Assembly: GCF_027579695.1 (NCBI RefSeq) | Contig: NC_083587.1 | Coordinates: 38,795,732 to 38,859,731, forward strand | Direction of reading: 5' to 3' | DNA: 64,000 bases | DNA from: Neoarius graeffei | Taxonomy: Eukaryota > Chordata > Actinopteri > Siluriformes > Ariidae | In this document: positions 10,228-20,693 of the stretch, in pieces | How the letters are laid out: each line of letters opens with the position of its first letter | Numbering within the stretch: position 1 is the stretch's first letter | Made by a program: the position numbers and the translations under genes | The notes under the pieces: model-generated | The model's database searches: none | The model's input: the letters and a program-made list of their open reading frames with translations, nothing else | Told to the model about the DNA's origin: nothing

Positions 10228-12420
10228 ATGGGCAAAGAGAAAATGCATATCAACCTTGTCATCATTGGTCATGTTGACGGTGGGAAATCAACCACCACAG
10301 GCCATCTTGTTTATAAATGTGGTGGTGTTGACCCAAGAACCCTGGAGAAGTATGAGAAGGCTGCAACCCAGGCAGGTGTATGTTGGTTATTTGTTCAGTC
10401 ATGATTTTCCTTTTTAAACTAACTTTTCTTTCAAGGTGACCTAGGAAATTATTTTTCCAGATGGGGAAGGGTTCCTTCAAGTATGCATGGGTTCTTGACA
10501 AACTTAAGGCAGAAAGAGAGCGTGGCATCACCATTGACATTTCCTTGTTGAAATTCAACACTCAGAAATATGTATTCACGATAATTGATGCACCTGGTCA
10601 CCGTGACTTCATTCAGAACATGCTTACAGGAACTTCACAGGTAATGAGTGTTCCTCATCTCCAGAATATTTCAGGGTGCAGACATTCTCTTACAGACTTG
10701 GTGTTAAGTTGTTAATTCATCTGCAGGCTGATGCTGCTCTGCTGGTAGTCTCTGCAGCAAAAGGAGAGTTTGAGGCTGGCATATCCCGCAATGGTCAGAC
10801 AAGGGAGCATGTCTTGCTGGCCTACACCCTGGGAGTCAAGCAGCTTGTAGTTTGTGTCAACAAAATGGACCTCACTGAGCCACCCTTCAGCCAGAAACGT
10901 TATGAGGAGGTAGTGAAAAATGTAATTGTTTTTATCAAGAAGGTTGGTTATGACCCAACTGCTATGCCTTTTGTTCCCCTATCTGTTTGGGGTGGTGACA
11001 ACATGCTTGTACCATCACAGAAGGTAAGCCATTTATTTTCTTTTTAAAGGCAATGTTCTTAAACATGGTCCTTGGTGCCTCAGTGGAAGGGCTATATGTA
11101 ATTCTATACTGAACCCTTTTTGTTAGATGTCTTGGTTTAAAGGATGGAAGCTCAAGAGGAAGGATGGCTTTTCAAGTGGCAAGACACTGTTAGAAGTGCT
11201 AGACTCCTTGTATCCACCAGTGCGCACTGCCAGTAAACCACTTCGTTTACCACTTCAGGATGTCTATAAAATTGGAGGTTGTGCTGATCACTGTGCAATG
11301 ATCTAATCACTCATTCCTTGCAATAAATGACTTTTGGACCTAGTTTTGGTAGGGGAGTAAGGTTTGTGGCTTATTGGTGGGGGTTTTTTGACTAGGAGTT
11401 GGCACAGTTCCTGTGGGCAAAATTGAAACTGGAATTCTGAAGCCTGGGATGGTTCTGACCTTCTCACCAGCTAAGCTGAGTGCAGAGGTTAAATCCATTG
11501 AGATGCATCATGAGGGACTGCAGACAGCCCTGCCTGGCCACAATGTGGGCTTCAACATCAAGAATGTGGCAGTCAAAAACTTGAGACGTGGAGATGTAGC
11601 TGGTAATGCCCAGCAAGACCCACCATCTGATGTCGACAGCTTCATTGCTCAGGTGATGTGGAGATAAAGATGGCCAGATGTTACCAATAAGCACTGACTG
11701 GCTCGGTAAAATCACTTGAACTGAATCAGACTAGACCTTTTTTGTTGTGGTTGGTCTGTGTTCTGTTTTGAAAGCAAAGGTCCTCATTCCCAGACTTGAG
11801 CATATCCTCTAGTTATTTGAATGCTTTGGAATTTGGATAGGGTGTATGTGGTCCATTATTGGACACTACTATGTTGTCTTACAGGTTATTATTCTCAATC
11901 ATCCTGGCAAAATCAAAAGGGGCTATTCTCCAGTGCTGGACTGCCATACCACCCATGTTACATGTAGCTTTGCAGAACTACAGGAGAAACTTGATCGTCA
12001 CACAGGGAAGAAACTGGAAGACTTGCCACCTTTTCTGGTCTCTGGAGATGCTGCCACAGTTAAATTTGTTCCCATCAAACCTCTTTGTGTAGAAAGCTTC
12101 TTCAGCTATCCACCTTTAGGTAAGTTCTGGTAATTTTGCACTAGCTTGCCACCTGTAGATGTAACATCTGGATGCAATGCACCAGGTGTGTTGGTCCTCA
12201 GATTTGCAGTAAGGTAACTAAAGGAGGGTTTGGTAATTCCATTTTATTTCATGAAATGGATTCTGCTGGGGTGTGAACATTGCATGCTACTATTCTATTC
12301 TTTTCAGGGCGGTTTGCTGCAAGGGACCTGAAGCAGACTGTTGCTGTTGGGGTGATCAAGTCTGTAGAGAAGGTGGCTCAAGCAAGGAGAACTGCACAAA
12401 GAGTGAAAGTATTAAAATAG
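10228..12420 (+). CDS. eEF1A-like translation elongation factor, 7 coding exons
   Basis: Exons are 10228-10371, 10461-10640, 10727-11023, 11127-11277, 11396-11652, 11885-12119 and 12308-12420. Together they make 1377 nt, 458 codons plus TAG, close to the usual 462 residues. eEF1A is the GTPase that brings aminoacyl-tRNA to the ribosome. Visible motifs are G1 GHVDGGKST (usually VDSGKST), G2 GITIDIS, G3 DAPGH, G4 NKMD and G5 SVW (usually SGW). Domains 2 and 3 follow ([40 protein letters not shown]). Exon boundaries match those known for eEF1A, and all frames join. The C-terminus (KVLK) is unlike the Lys-rich tail of canonical eEF1A. It is a diverged paralogue. An oocyte-type 42Sp50-like form is one possibility but is unproven. 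I see no disabling change. Confidence 0.93.
10372..10460 (+). other. Putative GC-AG intron 1 of the eEF1A-like gene
   Basis: Exon 1 must end in phase 0 after ...ACC CAG, because exon 2 starts ATG GGG AAG GGT at the conserved boundary before MGKG. The intron then begins GCAGGT and ends TTTTTCCAG, a GC-AG intron with an otherwise strong donor. The GT four bases downstream (10376) would shift the frame. Confidence 0.7.
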
Positions 12421-12625
12421 TTCTCATTTAGATTTTTATTGCAATCCTTTATTTACCAGCAGTCTAAACTTTGAGGTTGAATGAGTTTTTGTTTGAGCAA
12501 GTGAAGCTTCTGCATTTAGTTGAAGGTCAAGGTGGAATGATGTAGTGAATAACTGGAGACCTTGACTTAACAATTTTGTTGCTAGACTGCAAAATAAACT
12601 TGTGTGCACATTTCTGGCTTTGCTT
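12421..12625 (+). terminator. 3' UTR and poly(A) signal of the eEF1A-like gene
   Basis: After TAG at 12418-12420 comes about 200 nt of AT-rich sequence with AATAAA at 12593-12598, followed by a GT-rich stretch (TTGTGTGCACA). This fits a short 3' UTR with cleavage near 12615. Confidence 0.7.
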
Positions 12626-12899
12626 TTGTATAGGTATGTAACACTTTGGTATCAAGCCTAAAATTCATTTAGTACATCTTAATATACTTGATTTAAGGTC
12701 TTCCTGTAACTGGAGTCTCTTGTATCAAGCATGACTGACTAGTGGACGTTGAGGGTGTGGGTTTTGGTTTTTTTTTTTTTTGGGGGGGGCGGCATGATAT
12801 TAAAAATGATGTGCAAGTAGCATCATAAGACTTAATTCTGGTTCTGAACTGAGACTGTGACCTAGTATGATAAATTAACATACCAACACGCTTTGGTTT

Positions 12900-13990
12900 T
12901 AGCTGTCCACCTGAAATGGCATTTTATTTAGTCTTTTACAACTGTTAGCATGACAACTTCTCAGTGGGTAGAGCTTGAATAAAGGGCAAGTAGTTCTGCT
13001 CTAGGCTTAGGATTAATTCATTTGCAGTAACCTGAGTGGCCTAGTAACGACTCTCCCTTCAGCCTGACACTTGGCATATTACTCAAGATGAACAAAGCAC
13101 CCAATTATCCATAACAGTGCATCATAAGCTTATGGACAATGGCTATAAAAGTTGCAGCCAGTACCTCACTTCATTGAAGTGGACCAGTTTTCCTATGCAC
13201 AGAACACTTCCAGTATCCCCATCTTAATACCTTCACTGTGGAGGGTGAAATAGATGAACCACAATTGTTCTCCAAAAGGGGAAAAAGAAATCGATCAATG
13301 CTTGAAAAGATTGTGGATGAAGGGTGAGATCAGGCTCAGTAGATGTGGTTGGTAATACATAGGACAAAGCCAGACTAAGCAGGTGCACAGCTTAGAGGTT
13401 CATGTCGCACAAGCAAAACAGTGAATAACTTGAACTCATAACTCCTGATAACTTTAATCACTGGATATACTGGAGTGGTCTGTAAAGAGGTGGTAGGGGA
13501 ATAAGCCTGAACAATTACAGCCCATCACCATGCCATTTGAGATACAATACCAACACCGCTCCATGTGCATTAGTGCAGTACTGGCCCTGGTATGGACTGG
13601 TGTCAGGCAGAATACAAGTGTACACATTTTACTTTCTGCCACATTAACACAGGTTTGCATATTTACACAACACTAACTCCTGTGTGTATATATGTACAGT
13701 TATCCTATACAAAAGCATTGGAGAAACAGCTGAACTGAAGGATGTGGCTAACTGCTGGGTGCAGTTTCAGCTGTGCTGAATAGGAATGGAAGCACTGGTG
13801 AAACTAGATACTCATCATTCACACTGCACCTCTGTTGGGGAAGAAGTTAATAAGAGGTTTCAGTTTTTGCATCTTTTCATGGTTCTTGTTTTAAAGTCCC
13901 AGGGAGGTTCCAACAGCTATTTACAGGTTTCTCTTTAGAGGAGTTGAGCAAGGTGGGAAGGTTGTGGGCCTCAGGTCAGTAATTGATGTG
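12900..13990 (-). other. asap1: Likely 3' UTR of ASAP1
   Basis: The stop codon of ASAP1 is at 13991-13993 on -. Downstream on - there are no further splice signals or open frames of note. AATAAA on - (TTTATT at 12923-12928 on +) is a candidate poly(A) signal. The gene converges with the eEF1A-like gene, and the two 3' ends would be about 0.3 kb apart. Confidence 0.5.
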
Positions 13991-16900
13991 TCAGTCAGAC
14001 AAGATATGAACAAAGGACATGGGGAAAACTCCTTTTCTCTCTGGTTGTCCTTCTATATGTCCAATCTGAGGAGGATAAAAAAAATACATAAGAAAACTTA
14101 AGGGGGGGAATCTTCAACACACCACATCACAGTTGAAGTCTGAACAGACTAGCAAGGGGCTGGTTCTTTAAAACACTGTGTATAGTTCCAGAGAGATAGC
14201 AAATACTGCAGAATTGACTCTGGTCTTAAATTGAATCGCACTGAAATTAATTGAATGCATTTTAATGACTTTTTTTAAGACCAAAAAGATATTGATAATT
14301 TAAGACATTCTACTCACCCACCACTCTTGATCCTCCTCCCCTGTTACCACAATGACCTCGCCCTCTACAAATGTGAGCTCATCATCATCTGCCTGACAGT
14401 CATAGATGGTCTTTACTCGCCGCAGTTTAATCTTACCCTACATTCAAATAAAGAAGGAAAAAAAATTATGCATGCCATACTTCCTACACAGGTCTGGCTC
14501 TATGTACAACATTAGCTGCCTGTTTCACGAACTCACTGTACTGATTTTCCTCGGAAGTGGTATTGGAGTTTCTGGGCCAGATTTCAGGCTCCCGTTGGTG
14601 TCTTTGGTGGAGTGGGTGAACTGAGTGGGTGATGGTTCAGCTTGTTGATTAGTCACTGGCATATCACAGGGCTCAGATTTGTGAGCCACCTCTCCAGGAG
14701 GGGGCTTGTGTGCAGGTTCAGGGACTCCATGTTTGAGGATGGAGAGATCAGAAAGTAGTGGTTTGGGTGGGAGGTCTTTGAGTTGAGGTTTGGGTGGGAG
14801 GTCTCCCAGCTGAGGTTTTGGAGGCAGGTCAAAGAGCTGTGGTTTTGGGGGTAGTTCTCCAGGTTTAGGTGGTAATTCTGAGACCTGGGGTTTAGGATGG
14901 AGGTCCCCTGGCTGGGGTTTATCAGATAAAGGGACTTTCTGTGGTGTGTCTGACCCTGGAGGAGACTTCTGGAACAGCACTGGCTCTGGAGGCTGGCTGG
15001 GTTTGTCCACTGGGGGGTGGTGAATTGTTTCTGGGGCACAAGCAGGAAGCATCAGGGTTTTTTTTACCAAATATAACTGCAAAACACCATGATCCTTGGC
15101 TTGAAATCTTCCAAGTTACAGAAGAAGTAACTTACACTTTTGAGGTAGTGTGGGAAGGACCCTAGGGCCCAGTGTAGCTTTAGTGGTACTTGACGCTGTG
15201 CTGAGGAACAGTTAAAACAACCCAGCTGAGAGACTGATACAAAATAATTTACAACCAAATGAATGGCACAGTGGTGTAGTGGTTAGCGCTGTCGCCGCAC
15301 AGCAAGAAGGTCCGGGTTCGAGCCCTGTGGCTGGCAAGGGCCTTTCTGTGCGGAGTTTGCATGTTCTCCCCGTGTCCGCGTGGGTTTCCTCCGGGTGCTC
15401 CGGTTTCCCCCACAGTCCAAAGACATGCAGGTTAGGTTAACTGGTGACTGGTAAAATTGACCGTAGGTGTGAATGTGAGTGTGAATGGTTGTCTGTGTCT
15501 ATGTGTCAGCCCTGTGATGACCTGGCGACTTGTCCAGGATGTACCCCGCCTTTCGCCCGTAGTCAGCTGGGATAGGCTCCAGCTTGCCTGCGACCCTGTA
15601 GAAGGATAAAGCGGCTAGAGATGATGAGATGAGATGAATGGCTTGTTCCTTATTTAATTCTACAAGAAATTTTTAAATTGAGTCACTTACCTGACATGAA
15701 ATAAACAGTAGTAAATATTTATTCTTGTAGAAGCTTATATATGATGTCTAAGAGCTGGTTCTGTTACAGTTCTAATCTTGGAATCAAGGATATGCCTGCT
15801 GATCAAAGCCAGTAGCAGGTATTACCAATTATAACTACATAGTATAGCATTTTCATTATATTTAAAATTACGTGTGTGTTGTGATAAACCTAAAATTACT
15901 GCTTTGCTAAGAAAGCAAATTTGAAATGCTAGGAAAAGTCACTCTGTGTAACCATGTTTCCACCTGTCCACATGGCCATATCTGCTTTGTATGTCTAAAC
16001 AAATCTGGCGACAGGAAGTTACTTCAAAACATTTGACCTAAAACAAACATCTTTATTGTCTTGTGTGACCTTTCTAATGCAAAGTAACTGTGCTCAGCAG
16101 CATGAATGGTTTCATAGGAGCGTAGAGCGAAACGGAGCCCAGGAATGATAAGCTTAAAACTTCAGTTAAAATTCCTGTTTCTTTAGACAGATTGTTGGAG
16201 GATGTTATGGCATCAATGATTGTAATTCTAACCAGATTGCAGCAAAAATGTCATAGATTTGAACTTAAGGGTAGTTCTATTTTATTAAAGGTAGACTGCC
16301 TTTCAGATTTTTCAAGTGTAGGTCATAAAAAGAATTTTCCCTGACACCCAGTCATTTTTATTTAGTGGACCAAAATCTTCCAGTTTTTTTTTAAATACAA
16401 TTAATGAATTTAGGGCCATGTGGCCCTAAATTCTCTGCTATTTTTTCCTGCTTCACCATGACCCAATTCAAGATACTACATCATACATCACATGGTGGGC
16501 TTTCCCCATTTGCTCAAGGCATTGTGGGATACAAATTTGAAACAGGACAGAAAAATGGAAGACATGAGTGTATGAATGAAACGTGAAAGACCGACTACAG
16601 TAACGGAAAGCGAGAAGAAAAGACGTTATGTTGTGTTGCGAAGGAAAGGAAATGCAGGACCAAGCTAATAAATATCGGCAGTCAGCGAGCACCTCAGTGT
16701 GATCAGCTGTTCATTTAGCAACAGAATGATGTAACCGGGCCCTGTGATGACCTGGCGACTTGTCCAGGGTGTACCCTGCCTTTCGCCCGTAGTCAGCTGG
16801 GATAGGCTCCAGCTTGCCTGCGACCCTGTAGAACAGGATAAAGTGGCTACAGATAATGAGATGAGATGATGTAACCGTCAGTGTACTGTCAAAGGTAAAT

Positions 16901-17380
16901 CTGTAGATGGCAGTGATGCAACACTGTGGATGTCAGCTGCTGTAAAACGCTAAAGATGAAAACGACGATGACGACTCAGGTATGCATGCGTATGCGCTCA
17001 CGGACTTCCTCTGTCTGCTCGACTGCACGAAGTGAGCGCTTTCATGCACGTTATTTGCTCGGGAATCCCCCCAAATTAAATAATTTCCCAGCCACAGAAT
17101 GGCCTGATATTTTGTGAGATATTACAGGAATAAACATACATCACAATGACCAAATTTCAGAGGGAACTAAATTTCACCAATTTTATGAAATCGAAAGGCT
17201 GTCTAGCTTTAACGTACATTAATGTAACTTGAACTAAATGGCATAATTCAACTCAGAAACACTCTGACTGAGGCCTTAAATCACTTGTATAGTTTATTTA
17301 CCTCTGTTGTTGGAGTATGCCTTCAAACCGGTTTGTTATGGGAGACATTTTATTGATTGGAGGTGGTGTGGAGTCACTTC
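13991..17380 (-). CDS. asap1: ASAP1 C-terminal exons (Pro-rich region and SH3)
   Basis: Exons on - are 17302-17380, 15136-15200, 14537-15009, 14318-14437 and 13991-14065 (stop). They encode the C-terminus of an Arf GTPase-activating adaptor acting at focal adhesions and membranes. The first two give ITNRFEG and TKATLGPRVLP, both close to human ASAP1. The 473-nt exon encodes about nine PPKP-type repeats (GELPPKPQLFDLPPKP). The last two complete the SH3 domain (RRVKTIYDCQADDDELTF; GEEDQEWW, then IGHIEGQPERKG; end VHILSD). Donors are GTAAAT, GTAAGT, GTGAGT and GTGAGT. An upstream AG at 15031 would create a stop, so the CCCCCCAG acceptor at 15010 is preferred. It is phase-correct with the 59-kb exons. 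Confidence 0.93.
15268..15633 (+). mobile_element. SINE, copy 3
   Basis: Full-length SINE from GGCACAGTGGTGTAGTGG to the AGATGATGAGATGAG tail. ATGAATGGC at 15259-15267 recurs at 15634-15642 as a probable target duplication, placed here just outside the element. It sits in an intron of ASAP1, about 60 bp upstream on + of exon 15136-15200. Confidence 0.85.
15643..16725. other. ASAP1 intron sequence, nothing recognised
   Basis: AT-rich DNA without a convincing open frame or family match. It contains the small dyad TTTAGGGCCATGTGGCCCTAAA near 16410-16432, which may be chance or a small stem. Confidence 0.4.
16738..16865 (+). mobile_element. SINE, copy 4 (5'-truncated, 12-bp duplication)
   Basis: Only the 3' third of the SINE body (from CCTGTGATGACCTGG) is present. 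It is flanked by an exact 12-bp duplication ATGATGTAACCG (16726-16737 and 16866-16877). The duplication around a headless copy shows it inserted already truncated. Confidence 0.9.
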
Positions 17381-17397
17381 CTAAAAGTACAAGGTAC

Positions 17398-17398
<1 letters not shown>

Positions 17399-17444
<46 letters not shown>
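17399..17444. repeat. (AAT)n microsatellite
   Basis: About 15 uninterrupted AAT/TAA units lie just upstream (on -) of ASAP1 exon 17302-17380. Confidence 0.95.
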
Positions 17445-17445
<1 letters not shown>

Positions 17446-17927
17446 ATGCTTTAGTTTCACTCATCTCAAACTTCTGCCACTCAAGCAAACACAACAGAAC
17501 ATCACAAAGGTAAAAGGCCTGGTTTATACTTCTGCAGTGACGCGCAGTTGCACATTTGTATCACAAGGCGCAGACACACACGGACACTCCAGCTTGCTTT
17601 CCTCTAGAAAGCTAACTGTATATACAGTGCTCTGTGTCAACTGGCCTCCAGGTGAATGATGACTGGTGGGTGGTGCTGCCTGTCTGTCTGTGTACTCAAA
17701 TGTCCCAGTTCCTTCAGGTTTAAAGGTTTCAGACTCTTTCAAATCCATATGAAAAGTAAACAATAACATTTGCCCCCCATTTCATCTCTCTTATGTAAAC
17801 TGAAGACGCTTTTTTTTTTTGAAAGTCTACAAATTTTATATAGAACCGACTGAGACAAACGGTTGAAATACACCTTGTAAAAAGTTTAGACTGACTCTCA
17901 CTATTAGTTTCTCAGGCCTGTGTTTTA

Positions 17928-19472
17928 CAACGCCAATTCCAAAAAAGTTGGGACGCTTGTGTAAACTGTAAATAAAAACAATGCAATAATTTGCAAATCA
18001 TGGAAACCCTATATCTCTTTGAAGATCGTACAAGAGACAACATATCAAATGTTGAAAGTGAGAAATTTTATTGCTTTTTGAAAAACATATGCTCATTTTG
18101 AGTCTGATATCAGCAACATGTTTAAAAAAAGTTGGGACGGGTATGTTTACCACTGCGTTGCATCACCTCTACTTTTAATAACACTCTGTAAACGTTTAGG
18201 AACTGAGGAGACCAATTGCTGTAGTTTTGTTGTTCCATTCTTGCCTGATATACAGTTTCAGTTGCTCAACAGTTTGGGGTCTCCTTTGTCGTATTCTGCG
18301 CTTCATAATCCGCCAAATGTTTTAAATGTGAGACAGGTCTGGACTGCAGGCAAGCCAGTTTAGCACCCAGACTCTCTTCCTACAGAGATATGCAGTTTTA
18401 ATACGTCCAGAAAGCGGTTTGGCGTCGTCTTGCTGAAGGAAGGACGGCCTTTCCTGAAAAAGATTTTGTCTGGACGGCAGCATATTGCTCTGAAACGTGT
18501 AACAATCATTCGGCATTAATGATGCCTTCCCAGATGTACAAATTACCCATGTCGTGTGCACTAATGCAGATGCTGGCTTTTGAACTGTGCACTGATAACA
18601 AGCCGGATGGTCCGTCTCCTCTTTAGCCTGGAGGACGTGGTGTCCATGATTTCCAAAAAGAATTTCTAATTTGATGCATCAGACCTCAGGATAGTTTTCC
18701 ACTTTGCCTCAGTCCATCATAAAAGAGCTCGGGCCCAGAGAAGGTGGCAGTATTTCGGGATATTATTTATATATGATTTTAACTTACATTTGTGGATGCA
18801 GTAAGGAACTGCTTTCACAGACGATGGTTTTCTAAAGTGTCCCTGAGCCCATACAGTGATTTCCATTACAGACACGTGTCTACTTTTAATGCAGTGTCAA
18901 CTGAGGGCCTGAAGATCACAGGCATCCAATGTCAATTTTCGTCCTTGTCTCTTGCATACAGAGATTTCTCCAGATTCTCTGAATCTTTTAATGACATTAT
19001 GTACCATAGATGATCCCCAAATTCTTTGCAATTGTATATTGAGGAACGTTATTCTTAAATTGTTGCACTGTTTGCCCACGTAGTCTTTCACAGAGCGGTG
19101 AACCCCTCCCCATCTTTACTTCTGAGAGATTCCACCTCTCTGGGATGCTCTTTTTATACCCAGTCATGTTACTGATCTGTTGCCAAGTAACCTAATTCAG
19201 GTTTTTTTTTCTTTGCGCATTACACATTTTTGTTTTTAGTCTTTTGCTGCCCTGTCCCAACTTTTCTGAACCATGTTGCTGACATCAAATTCAAAATGAG
19301 CCTATTTTTTCAAAACAAAAAAATTTCTCAGTTTCAACATTTGATAGGTTGTCTTTGTACTATTTTCAATGAAATAATAGGGTTTCCATGATTTGCAAAT
19401 CTTCACATTCTGGGTTTTTTTGTTTGTTTGTTTTTTTACACAGTGTCCCAACTTTTTTTGGAATCGGGGTTG
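17928..19472 (-). mobile_element. Tc1/mariner transposon, degraded (family of 60747-62522)
   Basis: Inverted ends read CAACGCCAATTCC on the left and GGAATCGGGGTTG on the right, between TA dinucleotides (17926-17927 and 19473-19474). Inner repeats with AAAGTTGGGACG and CTGTCCCAACTTTTC lie about 200 bp inside each end. The - strand holds transposase pieces (FRESGEISVCKRQGRK at about 18950; QQDDAKP and LNWLACSPDLS at about 18330-18430), but many shifts and stops. It is an inactive, older relative of the copy at 60.7 kb. Confidence 0.85.
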
Positions 19473-19695
19473 TATGTCAGTCATACACTGATATGATCAC
19501 ATCATTTTCTAAATGGATTAATTTTCAGAAAACTGCGATCATGATATTGTGCCATGTGCAGGGGTTTAAATGGACCTTAAAAGGTGATGTTACTCTGGCA
19601 TAAATCAGGGAGAAGGCTGCAGATTTAATTTGATATCCACACACACACAAAATATATTACAGAATTGTTAAAAATTAAAAATCTCAGAGCAGCAG

Positions 19696-20637
19696 TGTGA
19701 CAGAGCGCAATGCGTCTGTCACTAAACAGCGGTTCCTCCCGCTGGTCATGTTTCAATGGTCAAGTGCAATGGACTAAACCACAGTTGCAAAGACATTCCA
19801 AATACAATCTGTGTTGTATGTTTGTTGTGGGTTTAGTAATGGGGGCTTTACAAGTATGTTTTGTTACGGGTACATTTGTTACAACTTTTAGATATGCAAA
19901 CCTGAAATGTTTGGTACATGTGTTCATAGTAAAAGACACAACACAGGTTTAAACAGCGCAAGCATTTATTAGTTTTCACTATAAACAATAGCGTGTAAAG
20001 ATTCATTAAGTGCGCACGTTTAACCGCTGAATCCTTTTCTGCTAGAGTTTATCTAACATCAGCCAGAAATGTTTGTAGCCATTTACCTGCTGTAGTCTTC
20101 CGGGTGCGGGACCAAACCAGAGTGCAGGTCTGAAAGCGCTTTTCAAGGTTTCTTCTGCGATGCGCGGGAAAGCAGCTCATTAGAGCGGAGAGAAATGGTC
20201 TAAAAATCTTACGCAAGTGTTTGTTGTAATATTTAAGGTCTGCACATTGTTGTAGGAGTGTAATGCATGCAGTGAAAATGTTTAGAACTGTTAAAATCTG
20301 TCTAGATGTGTTGATTGATTTTAATTGTGTCAAGACTGTGATGTAGTCTTTTAAATATGCGCTGCACTGTTCATTCGGGGGATGGCCTCGGCAGGGAGAG
20401 GACGCGTGACTTGAGCTCTGTGTGAGTAATGCCAGAGTAGCCTAGCTTGCGCCCAGAATTTTTTTTTTTGGTTGGTTTTGTCATCAGTGGGTTTTTTTTT
20501 GTTTGTTTGTTTGTTTCTCCTGTTTATGTTAACTGCCGGCTTAAAAATAAAAAGAAAACTATTTTTGTACAAGAATTTTCCTGGTTTTGCTCATCATTCT
20601 GACTGACTACTCCATCCGCTCGGCACACTCTATTACA
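19696..20637 (+). repeat. 5' LTR of the Gmr1-type element
   Basis: 942 bp, TG...CA. It has a TATA-like TTTAAATATGCG (about 20350) and AATAAA (about 20547). It differs from the 3' LTR at about 13 positions, all transitions by eye, plus one 12-bp indel and homopolymer changes. The sequence after it, TTTGGTGTCAGCGAAAAC, holds the likely primer-binding site; the tRNA was not identified. Confidence 0.9.
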
Positions 20638-20693
20638 TTTGGTGTCAGCGAAAACTACTAGTGTGCGCAAGTCAGTCTTAATGATAGCAAATA

